NCBI RefSeq assembly: GCF_003595215.1 | Contig: NZ_QYZP01000001.1 | Coordinates: 186,001 to 250,000 of the forward strand | Direction: 5' to 3' | Source of the DNA: Nesterenkonia natronophila | GTDB taxonomy: Bacteria > Actinomycetota > Actinomycetes > Actinomycetales > Micrococcaceae | Length of the DNA stretch: 64,000 nucleotides | Part shown: positions 8,170 through 16,756 of the stretch, piece by piece | Numbering within the stretch: position 1 is the stretch's first letter | How the letters are laid out: each line of letters begins with the position of its first letter | Translations under genes and position numbers: made by a program | Notes under the pieces: model-generated | Databases searched by the model: none | What the model was told of the DNA's origin: nothing | What the model saw: the letters and a program-made list of their open reading frames with translations, nothing else

Positions 8170-9198
8170 TCAATAACGCGGGGTGACACTTTGGCGAGTT
8201 TGGCGTGGTAGCTCACCGAAGTATTGTTTATATGCAGAAGCGAATCTTCCGAGATGATTGAAGCCACTAGCAAGAGCAATATCAGCGACCGGCCGATGGG
8301 AGTTCTCAGACGTACTAAGCAATTTACGACTGTGTTCCAGCCGACGTCGTAAGAGGACCTTACTCGGCGTGAGATCAAAAGCGGCTGCCGTAGCAACTTG
8401 GAGAGTACGGATCGAGACTGACAATCGTTCAGCAAAGTCGCTGATGGCAACATCCTCGTGGAAATGGTGATCCACCAATGCCTCAAAATCGTGGGCTAAC
8501 CGCGATGACTGTTCGTTGCGAACCGGGCCGTCAGCAGGCCACACATCTAGGGATTGGCTCAAGGAATTCGGGGCCGCCAAGAGTAAGCGTCCCAGTAGAT
8601 TTTCTTGAGATAAGCGGTGCATTCCTGTGACATTTCCGTGGGATTGGAGGTCGTCGTGAAAATCGCGCAGTGCTGCAAGAAAGCGTTGCCCGGGCTCAGT
8701 TCGCAGGTCAATTGCAGACCCTAGCTGAACGTCTTGAGCGAGCTCGGGGACTCCGTATAGTGATGAAGCGACCCTATTTATTTGATCCTGACGCACGTAA
8801 AGACATAGATGCGGGGTTTTCTTGCTCCATTGCATGACCGAGGGCTCTTGGCAAGAAGGCAGACTCGCCTTCCCTGGAGTGGATTCAATAGTCTTGTGAC
8901 CGATCTTCAGCTGCGCCGCCCCTTCGAGGGGCACTTGCACAAGGACGAAGCCCGTCAACGGCTCTGGCGATATTCTGACTCGATCGCCGTAGTCCATGAA
9001 GATGAGGCCGGTGCTCCCTGACCACACAGCACGCAGTTTCAGGTTGAGCTCCGCTCCCCGGGACAATAATTCAAGCTGGTGCGGCACGAACAAATTGCTT
9101 ACGAAAGCCTGTGCTTCTTCAACAGTTGAGATCGTTTTCGACTCAGCCAAAGGAAGCCATTTGCGTCCCGCGTGCCTCGTGCGATCCGGCTCCTCCAT
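8170..9198 (-). CDS. AraC-family transcriptional regulator of the monooxygenase cluster
   Basis: The 342-residue protein has an N-terminal AraC-type sensing domain of about 200 residues and a C-terminal pair of helix-turn-helix motifs. The first HTH is seen in ISDFAERLSVSIRTLQ, the second in VADIALASGFNHLGRFASAYKQYFGELP. The layout matches AraC/XylS regulators that control indole (IifR, IndR) and aromatic operons. It is transcribed away from the SDR and oxygenase genes, with a 252-base shared promoter region, and faces the CrtI-like gene tail to tail. It probably activates both plus-strand units in response to the substrate or an early product; this is inferred from context. Confidence 0.9.
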   Translation of the reverse strand: MEEPDRTRHAGRKWLPLAESKTISTVEEAQAFVSNLFVPHQLELLSRGAELNLKLRAVWSGSTGLIFMDYGDRVRISPEPLTGFVLVQVPLEGAAQLKIGHKTIESTPGKASLPSCQEPSVMQWSKKTPHLCLYVRQDQINRVASSLYGVPELAQDVQLGSAIDLRTEPGQRFLAALRDFHDDLQSHGNVTGMHRLSQENLLGRLLLAAPNSLSQSLDVWPADGPVRNEQSSRLAHDFEALVDHHFHEDVAISDFAERLSVSIRTLQVATAAAFDLTPSKVLLRRRLEHSRKLLSTSENSHRPVADIALASGFNHLGRFASAYKQYFGELPRQTRQSVTPRY

Positions 9199-9450
9199 CA
9201 GTATCCCTTTCGCTACATGCGCATGATCCTACCGAGGCCACAAGTGTGTGGACAGTCACATATGCGCGATTCTTAGCCACAACGCGCAGTCCCAAGCCAC
9301 ATTTCGTAGTGCTCGTCTTGTGGCGAGCGACGGGACACCGGGATGGAGCACTTCGATCGCTAATCGGACAGAGCAATGCGCGTTCTGGCTCCCGCACCCG
9401 CCTGCCCAGTGGCTAATGTCACATTGTAGGACCAATCAGAAGGAGCCCTT
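9199..9450. promoter_or_regulatory. Divergent promoter region between araC-type regulator and SDR gene
   Basis: This 252-base gap contains direct repeats of the type AGCCACAnnnCG near 9275 and 9296, and GTCACAT near 9256 and 9418. It also holds the 13-mer CGCTAATCGGACA at 9358-9370 that is shared, with one mismatch, with the promoter of the flavin reductase gene. GTGGCG lies about 40 bases upstream of the 13-mer in both places. These are candidate sites for the AraC-family regulator. AGAAGGAG gives a strong ribosome binding site for the SDR gene at 9451. Confidence 0.5.
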
Positions 9451-10227
9451 ATGAACCAGTCACCACAACGGATTGCTCTGGTTACCGGTGGTGTCACCAA
9501 AGTAGGAGTTGGCGTTGTTCAGGCACTTCTCGACGCCGGTTGGAGGGTTCTAGTCGTCGATATTGATGAGCAAGGAGCCCAGGACCTACCTGAGGGTGTC
9601 GAATTCCATGCGGTAGACATCACAGACGATGCGGCGATTGCGCAGCTTGTACGAACGGTCGAGAGTTCTTATGGGTGTCTCGACGCGCTAGTGAATCTTG
9701 CGTGCACCTACGTCGACGACGGGCCTGATTCAACACGTGACCAATGGAACATAGCTTTCAGCGTCAACTCGATCTCAGCAGTGATGATGGCCCAAGCATT
9801 CCGTCCACTCCTCCGTCGCTCAGTGGCCCCTGCAATCGTTAATTTCACATCCATTTCTTCATCAGTGGCACAGGTCGGACGCTGGTTGTATCCGGCGACG
9901 AAAGCCGCGAATGTCCAAATCACACGTTCTATGGCGGCGGATTACGCGCAAGATTCGATCCGAGTCAATTCTGTGAGCCCCGGCTGGACCTGGTCGAAGG
10001 TAATGGACGACCTCACCGACGGCGATATTGCGAAGACTGACGCAGTAGGTGGCTCCTTCCACATGCTAAGCCGGGTCGGTCGGCCTGAAGAAGTGGGCAA
10101 CGTCGTAGCATTCCTGATTTCTGAAAAGGCTTCTTTCGTCACCGGTGCGGACTGGGCCGTTGACGGTGGTTATTCCGCGCTTGGACCAGAACAGGCCACC
10201 CCTGCTATTCCCAAACTCGCCGAATGA
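9451..10227 (+). CDS. Short-chain dehydrogenase/reductase, probable indole-dihydrodiol dehydrogenase
   Basis: The 258-residue SDR shows the cofactor motif TGGVTKVG at residues 12-19, a variant NLA in place of the usual NNAG, the catalytic serine in FTSISSS, the YPATK active-site pair and the late SPGWTWS strand. An aspartate at the end of strand 2 (VVDID) favours NAD over NADP. It sits 40 bases upstream of the StyA/IndA-like oxygenase. In the Acinetobacter iif system an SDR (IifB) oxidises the indole dihydrodiol formed by the oxygenase to 3-hydroxyindolin-2-one. The same role is inferred here from gene pairing, not from sequence identity. Confidence 0.85.
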   Translation: MNQSPQRIALVTGGVTKVGVGVVQALLDAGWRVLVVDIDEQGAQDLPEGVEFHAVDITDDAAIAQLVRTVESSYGCLDALVNLACTYVDDGPDSTRDQWNIAFSVNSISAVMMAQAFRPLLRRSVAPAIVNFTSISSSVAQVGRWLYPATKAANVQITRSMAADYAQDSIRVNSVSPGWTWSKVMDDLTDGDIAKTDAVGGSFHMLSRVGRPEEVGNVVAFLISEKASFVTGADWAVDGGYSALGPEQATPAIPKLAE

Positions 10228-10267
10228 TTGATCACTTACCCCCACCCCCGAAGAGGATGTTGCCATT

Positions 10268-11503
10268 ATGTCAAATTTCTGCATTGTAGGAGCCGGTCAA
10301 TCCGGCCTGCAGCTCGGTCTCGGCCTCTTGAAGGAGGGCCACGACGTCACGATCATCTCTGATCGTGACCCGCAGGAAATTTACGACGGTCGTGTGGCAT
10401 CGAGCCAGTGCATGTTTCACGACCCTTTGAGCTACGAGCGCGAAGTGGGCGTCACGTTTTGGGATGACGCTCCCTGGGTTGAAGGCATAGGTTTCAAAAT
10501 TCCGCACCCGGAGGTTCCCGGGGAGACCGCGGTTTCGTGGGCCCATCGGCTAGACCACCCCGCGCAGGCAATCGATCAGCGCGTGAAGTTTCCTCGGCTT
10601 ATGGAGTTCTTCGAGCGCCAGGGAGGTTCAATCGTCGTTGAAACCGCCGATATCGATTGCCTCGAACGCTACTCCCGAACCTACGACTTGGTAATTGTGG
10701 CAGCAGGCAAGGGTGAAATCGCCCAACTGTTCACGCGCGACGATGATCGCAGTGTCTTCTCGGCACCCCAGCGAGCCCTGGCTCTCACATATGTTCACGG
10801 AATGCGACCGCGTGATGAATTCTCGGCGGTCAGCTTCAACCTGATCCCAGGAGTCGGTGAGTATTTCGTATTCCCTGCGCTCACGAAATCGGGACCCTGC
10901 GAGATCATGGTCATGGAAGGCCTGCCTGGGGGGCCGATGGACTGCTGGAAGGGCCTATCGCCCCAAGAGCATTTTGAGCAAGCGCTGAAGATTCTTGACA
11001 CTTATCTGCCATGGGAAGCGGACCGTTGCCGGGAAGTGGAACTCACAGATGACGGTGGCGTCTTGGCGGGGCGCTTCCCCCCAACTATCCGCAAACCCGT
11101 CGCCTATCTACCTTCAGGAGCCCCAGTGCTTGGTATGGCAGATGTAGTTTTGCTCAACGACCCAATCACCGGGCAGGGATCGAACAACGCCTCGCGTTGT
11201 GCGCATAGTTACTTGCATTCGATCCTGAGCCATGAGGGGCCCTTCGACGCTGATTTCATGCAGGATTGCTTTGAGGAGTACTACGACTACGCTCAGCACG
11301 TGGTGCGGTGGACCAACGCGCTCTTGGCCCCGCCCACCGATCACATGCAAAGGGCCCTGCAGGTCGCCGATGATAGTCCGGATGTCGCTCACCGGCTCGT
11401 TGAGATTTTCAATGATCCGAAGGATTCTGCCTGGTTCCTGGAGGAAGAAGTTGGCAAACACTACTTGGATGAGGCTGCCCGTGTCTACGCTCCGACAGCC
11501 TAA
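10268..11503 (+). CDS. FAD-dependent indole/styrene monooxygenase oxygenase subunit (StyA/IndA family)
   Basis: The 411-residue protein is a group E flavoprotein monooxygenase. It has the N-terminal GAGQSG dinucleotide fold (residues 8-13) and the C-terminal flavin block DPITGQGSNNA starting at Asp298. Aligned by eye to Pseudomonas StyA, the substrate-pocket positions read Ser45, Gln47 and Met49, with Ala99 later. As I recall the family literature, S-Q-M with A marks indole monooxygenases, whereas N-V-H with S marks styrene monooxygenases. It needs reduced FAD from a partner, here the reductase at 5795. It probably epoxidises or dihydroxylates the indole C2-C3 bond. Confidence 0.88.
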   Translation: MSNFCIVGAGQSGLQLGLGLLKEGHDVTIISDRDPQEIYDGRVASSQCMFHDPLSYEREVGVTFWDDAPWVEGIGFKIPHPEVPGETAVSWAHRLDHPAQAIDQRVKFPRLMEFFERQGGSIVVETADIDCLERYSRTYDLVIVAAGKGEIAQLFTRDDDRSVFSAPQRALALTYVHGMRPRDEFSAVSFNLIPGVGEYFVFPALTKSGPCEIMVMEGLPGGPMDCWKGLSPQEHFEQALKILDTYLPWEADRCREVELTDDGGVLAGRFPPTIRKPVAYLPSGAPVLGMADVVLLNDPITGQGSNNASRCAHSYLHSILSHEGPFDADFMQDCFEEYYDYAQHVVRWTNALLAPPTDHMQRALQVADDSPDVAHRLVEIFNDPKDSAWFLEEEVGKHYLDEAARVYAPTA

Positions 11504-11561
11504 GCTTTAGGATTCGCGGAGGCTGCGGTCTACGTCATCTCACTGGGGGCAACTGACCGCG

Positions 11562-12422
11562 TTACTTGCTCTGTGAGATCAGGTCACGTCGCCATGCCTC
11601 AGTGTTGGCAAGGTCGTTGAAAGTGAAAATATGGAAGCCTGTGACTGTGGATTCTGACTGAGCTAGATTCCGAACGAGCCCGCGAACCAGCTTTGACGGG
11701 TTGTAGCCGGATGGGCTGAACATCTTCCAGAACATGTTCTGCTGCTTTTTCAGGAAGCTCGCTGACTGGCCAAGCCCAAGACCGGCCGAAATTCGCATCA
11801 ACTTCTGCCGGCTGACCGCGCCAGGCATACCTACATACACGGGCAGGTCTACCCCGCGGTCCCTGAGCCCTGACGCCCAAGCCGTGATGGTGTCTGGGTC
11901 GAAACATATCTGTGTCAGGATCCGGTCCGCGTACTCCGCCTTATCATCTAAGACCCGCTCGATGTCGCTCTGCGAGAACTTCGCATGTCCCTCCGGGTAA
12001 CCGCCGACCCCCACATCTTTGAAATGATGTCCCCGTTCACGCAGGCTGCGCAAGAGGCTTAGGGCGTCAGTGAACGTGCCAGCCGGTTCTTCGACGTCGC
12101 CTCCAACAATAAAGATTCTGTCGACCTGTGCCGCCTCGAGTCGAGATACCACAGCATCGAGCTCGTCGGGCCCAGAGACCATGCGTGCTGGCACGTGGGG
12201 AGCCACCGTGTAGCCCTTTTCGCGCAGAAAGATACTTGTTTCAATCGTCGGCTCAAGACCCTGCTTGCCGGTAGCGGTCACAGTCAGCGGCACCTCGTGA
12301 GGAACTGCCGCCAGGACCTTGGCCCGAACCGACTTGAAGGGCATCACTTCATAACTGATATTGGCCACCAAGGACGCGAGAACGCGCTTTTCATCATCGC
12401 TGCGGGCGACGGGACTGGACAT
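11562..12422 (-). CDS. Methylenetetrahydrofolate reductase (MetF)-like protein
   Basis: The product is about 286 residues, the size of a single-domain MetF TIM barrel. Recognisable features are the early SYEVMPFKS strand, VPLTVTATGKQG, IFIVGGDVEEP, GVGGYPEGHAKF with the YPEGH folate/flavin-site motif, and ADRILTQICFDPDTI with the TQ pair. The frame is open from 12479, but the ATG at 12422 has AAGGA about seven bases upstream and is preferred. MetF homologues interconvert methylene- and methyl-tetrahydrofolate; some act in catabolic C1 transfer. Position at the edge of the indole-type island hints at handling a C1 unit such as formate, but it may be ordinary folate metabolism. It converges with the oxygenase gene. 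Confidence 0.8.
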   Translation of the reverse strand: MSSPVARSDDEKRVLASLVANISYEVMPFKSVRAKVLAAVPHEVPLTVTATGKQGLEPTIETSIFLREKGYTVAPHVPARMVSGPDELDAVVSRLEAAQVDRIFIVGGDVEEPAGTFTDALSLLRSLRERGHHFKDVGVGGYPEGHAKFSQSDIERVLDDKAEYADRILTQICFDPDTITAWASGLRDRGVDLPVYVGMPGAVSRQKLMRISAGLGLGQSASFLKKQQNMFWKMFSPSGYNPSKLVRGLVRNLAQSESTVTGFHIFTFNDLANTEAWRRDLISQSK

Positions 12423-12566
12423 GCAAATTCCTTGGGGGTAGGCATCGGTAGACAAAGCTACATTTGCGACCCTGCTCATTGATCCTAGGGCGTGACATGC
12501 GCTGTGCTCTGGGGCAAACTGCTGAAGCTGATTGTAACGGCTAGTCCTGGTTCTCTGCCCTGGGCG

Positions 12567-13283
12567 TCAGCCCAGGGTGACGGTGGTCTGGTGTCCCGAA
12601 AGCGTGAAGCCGAGGGTGATGGCAAGGCGTAGAGAGCCCGGCGATTCAACGGCGGCACGCCATTGTGGAATCAGCCCTTCACCGAACGCTTCCTCCACTG
12701 CGACTGCAGCGGCGAACCGCGCCAACCCTAGGCCGCGGTGACTCGGGTGAGTGAGCACGCCGATGTCTCCTAGGATCTCCTGCCACACATCCCGGCCTGC
12801 TGCGGCGACTACTTCGCCGGTGTCTTCGCGAACCAGCGAAGCAGTCCATGCAGACGCCCCGACCCCAGACCGCGCCACATCATCAGCTGGAGATCGTGTG
12901 GTCAGTTGCCGAACATGCTCCGGGTTGTGCGATACGGACAGTCGATCTGAGCCCTCTAGTTCAGGGGGTTCTTCGCAGTAGAGCAGATGAGTCTCGCCGA
13001 GGATGCGCGCACCGGGATACTGTGGACGCGCAATATCCAGCAGCCTCGTTTCCAATGCGAGTTCCTCGTCCGGAATGTCCCGTGCGGCACGTAGAAGCGT
13101 TGCTGGCCCGTAGAGAACAGTCCTGCCAAATAACTGCACCAGGCTCACTACTGCCGCGTCCTCGTCAACTGCGTCGATGCGCTCGCCACGGGAGCTGGCC
13201 GCCAAGCTCATGTCGTCCAAACCGAGTGCCCGGGACCAGGCCAGCATAATGATGTGCTCGGTGTGGGACTCTAATCCCGTCAT
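12567..13283 (-). CDS. GNAT-family N-acetyltransferase
   Basis: The 238-residue protein has a divergent N-terminal half and a C-terminal GNAT acetyl-CoA fold: IGVLTHPSHRGLGLARFAAAVAVEEA carries the R/Q-x-x-G-x-G/A pyrophosphate loop as HRGLGLA, followed by the typical N/S-x-x-S-x-x-L-x-x-x-x-GF ending as SPGSLRLAITLGF. It is transcribed away from the FMN reductase gene with a 50-base divergent gap. Substrate unknown. Its G+C content looks like the bulk of the window, so it appears to mark the end of the AT-richer island. Confidence 0.8.
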   Translation of the reverse strand: MTGLESHTEHIIMLAWSRALGLDDMSLAASSRGERIDAVDEDAAVVSLVQLFGRTVLYGPATLLRAARDIPDEELALETRLLDIARPQYPGARILGETHLLYCEEPPELEGSDRLSVSHNPEHVRQLTTRSPADDVARSGVGASAWTASLVREDTGEVVAAAGRDVWQEILGDIGVLTHPSHRGLGLARFAAAVAVEEAFGEGLIPQWRAAVESPGSLRLAITLGFTLSGHQTTVTLG

Positions 13284-13333
13284 AACACCAGACTACTGAG
13301 CTGTGGCGAGGTTCAGGGCGGTACCTTTGGCAT

Positions 13334-13876
13334 ATGGTGAAGATCGGATACATGATTGGAAGTTTCGCCAGAGACTCCATTAACCGAAAGCTGGCGGGGT
13401 TGCTCTTGACCCAAGCTCCGCGGCGTGCGGCGCTGGAGGAGATTGAGATCTCCCAACTGCCTATCTACGACCGTCATATGGATGAGGACTTCCCGGAGGT
13501 GCTGCGGAGGTTCAAGGAGCAGGTGGCCGGCGTTGATGGACTTTTGATCGTCTCACCGGAGCACAATCAGTCTTTCCCGGCTGCAGTAAAAAATGCTGTC
13601 GATGTGCTTTCGCGTCCCCGGCAGCAAGGGCAGCTGAAGGGCCTGGCCGTGGGGATCGCTGGGGCTTCTACGGGACGCTTCGCAACCATTAATAGCCAGG
13701 CCCAGATGCGGCAGTTCTTGCCTCCGCTGGGTGTGAAACTCATGGGATCGCCTCTGCTGGCGATCCAGGTGGGCCCTGATACTTTCAGTGACGACGGTAC
13801 CGCCGACGAACGCACCACCAAGCGCGCCAAGGCGTTCATCGAGGCATTTGTCGAATTCACAGACCCCACCTCTTGA
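13334..13876 (+). CDS. NAD(P)H-dependent FMN reductase (flavodoxin-like)
   Basis: This 180-residue protein has the flavodoxin-like fold of the NADPH-dependent FMN reductase family (PF03358). It opens with KIGYMIGSFARDSINRKLA, the phosphate-binding strand and loop. It contains the diagnostic block SPEHNQSFPAAVKNAVDVLSRP, where residues bind the flavin ring, and a GIAGASTGRF loop. Such enzymes reduce quinones, azo dyes, chromate or free FMN. The gene is 57 bases before the alpha-hydroxy-acid dehydrogenase gene; a functional link is possible but not shown. Confidence 0.87.
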   Translation: MVKIGYMIGSFARDSINRKLAGLLLTQAPRRAALEEIEISQLPIYDRHMDEDFPEVLRRFKEQVAGVDGLLIVSPEHNQSFPAAVKNAVDVLSRPRQQGQLKGLAVGIAGASTGRFATINSQAQMRQFLPPLGVKLMGSPLLAIQVGPDTFSDDGTADERTTKRAKAFIEAFVEFTDPTS

Positions 13877-13933
13877 CACAAACACCCATTTTCTCGGCTA
13901 GTGTCGCTATTACGTTGACCTTGAGGAGAACGC

Positions 13934-15223
13934 ATGACTGAGCATTCCGTCAGTGATAGTACCGTCAGCAACGCACGTATCCCGGTGAAGCGCCAGCTGC
14001 CCAAACCCGCGGACATCGCCCCGTTGATGAAGTTCAAGAAGTTCGACTTCAATGCCTCGCGACGTCGTCTCAGTGCCGCCCTAACCATCGAGGATCTCTA
14101 CAAGATCGCCAAGCGCCGCACGCCAAAAGCCGCTTTTGACTACACCGACGGCGCCGCTGAGGGTGAGTTCTCCCTGACGCGCGCCCGTCAGGCCTTCGAG
14201 GATGTGGAGTTCAACCCCTCAATTCTGCGCAACGTCACCTCCGTGGACATGTCGTCCCAGATCATGGATGGCCCCTCCGCCCTGCCGTTCGCCATTGGGC
14301 CCACCGGCTTCACCCGGTTGATGCAGACTGAGGGCGAGATCGCGGGAGCTTCCGCGGCAGGAGCCGCCGGAATTCCCTTCACACTGTCCACCTTAGGCAC
14401 CACGTCCATTGAAGACGTTCAGGCGGCCAACCCGCACGGACGGAACTGGTTCCAGCTCTATGTGATGAAGGACCGGGAGATTTCCTATGGTCTTACCGAG
14501 CGTGCAGCCGCAGCCGGGTTCGACACTCTCTTCTTCACCGTCGACACTCCGGTGGCGGGGGCTCGTCTGCGGGATAAGCGCAACGGGTTCTCTATCCCAC
14601 CCCAGCTGAGCCTCAGCACTATCGTCAACGCCATCCCCCGGCCCTGGTGGTGGATCGACTTCCTGACCACACCGCCGCTGGAGTTTGCCTCACTCTCCAG
14701 CACCGGCGGCACGGTCGGGGAGCTGCTGGACAAGGCCATGGACCCTTCAATCTCCTTTGAGGACCTGGAGATCATCCGTGAGCTCTTCCCCGGTAAGTTA
14801 GTGGTGAAGGGCGTGCAGAACCTCGAGGACGCTAAGAAACTTGCGGACCTCGGTGTGGATGGAATCGTGCTGTCCAATCACGGCGGGCGCCAGCTGGACC
14901 GGGCGCCGGTGCCGTTCCACCTGCTGCCTAAGGTAGCGCGTGAGGTCGGAGCCGATCTGGAGATCGGCGTGGACACCGGTGTGATGAACGGCGCAGACAT
15001 CGTCTCAGCTGTCGCCCATGGAGCCAAGTACACGTTCATCGGGCGGGCATACCTCTACGGACTCATGGCAGGCGGCCGCCCCGGGGTGGACCGCGCCATC
15101 GAGATTCTGGCAGAGCAGATCGAACGCACTATGAAACTGCTGCAGGTCTCCGATCTCAGCGAGCTGCGCCCAGAACACGTGACCCAGCTGACTCGTCTGG
15201 TACCTGTCGACCCTAAACGCTGA
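13934..15223 (+). CDS. lldD: FMN-dependent alpha-hydroxy-acid dehydrogenase, L-lactate dehydrogenase type
   Basis: The 429-residue protein belongs to the FMN-dependent alpha-hydroxy-acid oxidase/dehydrogenase family. Visible elements are [11 protein letters not shown] near the start, [31 protein letters not shown] with the flavin-binding lysine, the catalytic histidine in SNHGGRQLD, and the phosphate-binding [13 protein letters not shown] and FIGRAYLYG segments. The length and the extended N-terminus fit actinobacterial LldD2-like enzymes that oxidise L-lactate to pyruvate at the membrane. Mandelate or glycolate are alternatives. A GAGGAG site precedes the start. Its stop overlaps the prepilin peptidase stop by eleven bases on the other strand. 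Confidence 0.88.
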   Translation: MTEHSVSDSTVSNARIPVKRQLPKPADIAPLMKFKKFDFNASRRRLSAALTIEDLYKIAKRRTPKAAFDYTDGAAEGEFSLTRARQAFEDVEFNPSILRNVTSVDMSSQIMDGPSALPFAIGPTGFTRLMQTEGEIAGASAAGAAGIPFTLSTLGTTSIEDVQAANPHGRNWFQLYVMKDREISYGLTERAAAAGFDTLFFTVDTPVAGARLRDKRNGFSIPPQLSLSTIVNAIPRPWWWIDFLTTPPLEFASLSSTGGTVGELLDKAMDPSISFEDLEIIRELFPGKLVVKGVQNLEDAKKLADLGVDGIVLSNHGGRQLDRAPVPFHLLPKVAREVGADLEIGVDTGVMNGADIVSAVAHGAKYTFIGRAYLYGLMAGGRPGVDRAIEILAEQIERTMKLLQVSDLSELRPEHVTQLTRLVPVDPKR

Positions 15224-15851
15224 TAGCCACAGCGAGGACTGCACCGAACACCATCGAAGGGCCGAAAGGGATCTCCGAGCTCCTGCCCCCACCCCGGCTG
15301 AGCACCAGCACCAGAGCGATCACTCCGTTGATAGTGAAGCCCAGAAGCGTCCCCATGGCCACTTCACTCCAGCCGAACCAGCCGAGTAGGCAACCGATGA
15401 CTGCTGCGAATTTCACATCCCCGAGCCCTAAGCCTGACGGGGTGATCAGCGCCAGTAGGAAATATCCAAGCAGAAGGACCATACCGGCCAAGAGGCTCCG
15501 TCCAAGCGCACTCCACTGATGGCCGAGAGAAGAAGCAACAACTAGCGGAACCAGAAGGGCGCCTAGGGTACCCGCCACGAGCAGATCAGGCAGCCGATGT
15601 GAGACAAGATCAATCACGATCAACAGGGAGCACCCCACCCCCACGGCAGCAAGAGCCACAAGTTCAGCCGCGCTCTCTGCAACAACGGCAGCGCCCCACC
15701 CGGCCAGCGCGGCGAGCGGCAGATGTGCGCGCGTACGCAGCCAGACCGTTCCCGGCTCGGCGAATGCCCGGACCACAGGGGTGAAGCACCAGGCCAGCAG
15801 CGCGGCGAGGAGCGCCGTGATGGCAAGGGCCCAGAGAGACTCCGCCGTCAT
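15213..15851 (-). CDS. tadV: Type IV prepilin peptidase (A24 family), Tad locus
   Basis: The 212-residue multi-pass membrane protein carries the two aspartates of A24 aspartyl proteases: Asp81 in [11 protein letters not shown] and Asp145 in [10 protein letters not shown]. The N-terminal cytoplasmic methyltransferase domain with its cysteine pairs, present in long PilD-type enzymes, is absent, as in CpaA/TadV. It is the last gene of the Tad operon and overlaps the TadC gene by four bases. It should cleave the Flp pilin at 22557 and the TadE pseudopilin after their glycine residues. Confidence 0.9.
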   Translation of the reverse strand: MTAESLWALAITALLAALLAWCFTPVVRAFAEPGTVWLRTRAHLPLAALAGWGAAVVAESAAELVALAAVGVGCSLLIVIDLVSHRLPDLLVAGTLGALLVPLVVASSLGHQWSALGRSLLAGMVLLLGYFLLALITPSGLGLGDVKFAAVIGCLLGWFGWSEVAMGTLLGFTINGVIALVLVLSRGGGRSSEIPFGPSMVFGAVLAVAISV

Positions 15852-16756
15852 AGGTTGCTGAAGGTTTCGAAGATGTTGATCGCGGCGGGGCCCATCACCA
15901 CTATGAATATCACTGGGAGGATGAAGAGCATCAGTGGTGCGAGCACCTTCACCGGAATCTTCTGGGCCTTCTCCTCAGCCCGCTGCCGTCGTTTTAGACG
16001 CATCTCATCAGCTTGCGTGCGTAGGACTCCGGCGATCGACACTCCGTAGGCGTCGGCCTGAATGACGGCGCGAACAAAACGGCGCAGATCGGTGACTGTG
16101 GTGCGCGTGGTGAGGCTTTCGAAGGCCTGCCGACGGGAGTTGCCCATCTGGATGTCCTGCAGGGTACGTACCAACTCATCGGCAAGCGGACCTTTCCCAT
16201 TGTCCGCCGCTCGTGCCATGGCGGCGTCGAACCCCAAGCCTGCCTCAACTGCGATGGTCATCTGGTCCAGAGTGTCCGCAAGTTCCAGCTCGATCTGCTG
16301 GCTGCGCTTCTGACCTTCGCTGCTGAGCAGCAGCTCGGGCAGGAAATAGCCGACGAGCATGACGATCACGCTCATCAGGATCAGCAGGGGCGGTGGGCCC
16401 GAGAGGACAAGGAGGACGTTGATCGTGATCGACGCCGCGAGCCACAGGAGCTTCAGGGTGAGCAGCTTCTCCACCGGCCACGCGGCCGGTCTCCCGGCGA
16501 GGGTGTGCTGCCGGTCAAGGATATTGACGATCAGCTCCGGCGTCATGCGCCGGGCAAACGTAGCGGCAGACTGCCTGGGTCGCTCGCTGTGGCTATCGCG
16601 TGTGGCAGCAAGCAGGCTGACACCACCCCGCCGGAGGTTGGCTCGGGCCCGTCGGGGTACGGGATCAACGGCCACCCAGATGGCCCAGCTCCCCAAGCCC
16701 ACGGCAAGTCCCGTGCAGAGGGCTGCAATGACCACCAGCTCGGGCACGGCGTTCAA
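15848..16756 (-). CDS. tadC: Tad pilus inner-membrane platform protein TadC
   Basis: The 302-residue protein belongs to the type II secretion F family (GspF domain). It has an N-terminal helix, a pair of central helices around residues 95-135, a cytoplasmic four-helix bundle with the signature AVEAGLGFDAAMARAA, and a final membrane helix near VLAPLMLFILPVIFIVV. With TadB it forms the platform on which the TadA ATPase acts. Stop and start codons overlap with both neighbours by four bases, so translation is coupled through the operon. Confidence 0.92.
   Translation of the reverse strand: MNAVPELVVIAALCTGLAVGLGSWAIWVAVDPVPRRARANLRRGGVSLLAATRDSHSERPRQSAATFARRMTPELIVNILDRQHTLAGRPAAWPVEKLLTLKLLWLAASITINVLLVLSGPPPLLILMSVIVMLVGYFLPELLLSSEGQKRSQQIELELADTLDQMTIAVEAGLGFDAAMARAADNGKGPLADELVRTLQDIQMGNSRRQAFESLTTRTTVTDLRRFVRAVIQADAYGVSIAGVLRTQADEMRLKRRQRAEEKAQKIPVKVLAPLMLFILPVIFIVVMGPAAINIFETFSNL

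Noticed and set aside
11508..11560. Terminator between oxygenase and MetF-like genes
   Set aside because: Only a 5-bp repeat (CCTAA/TTAGG) and a 6-bp stem with a 24-base loop are present, without a T-run; too weak to call.
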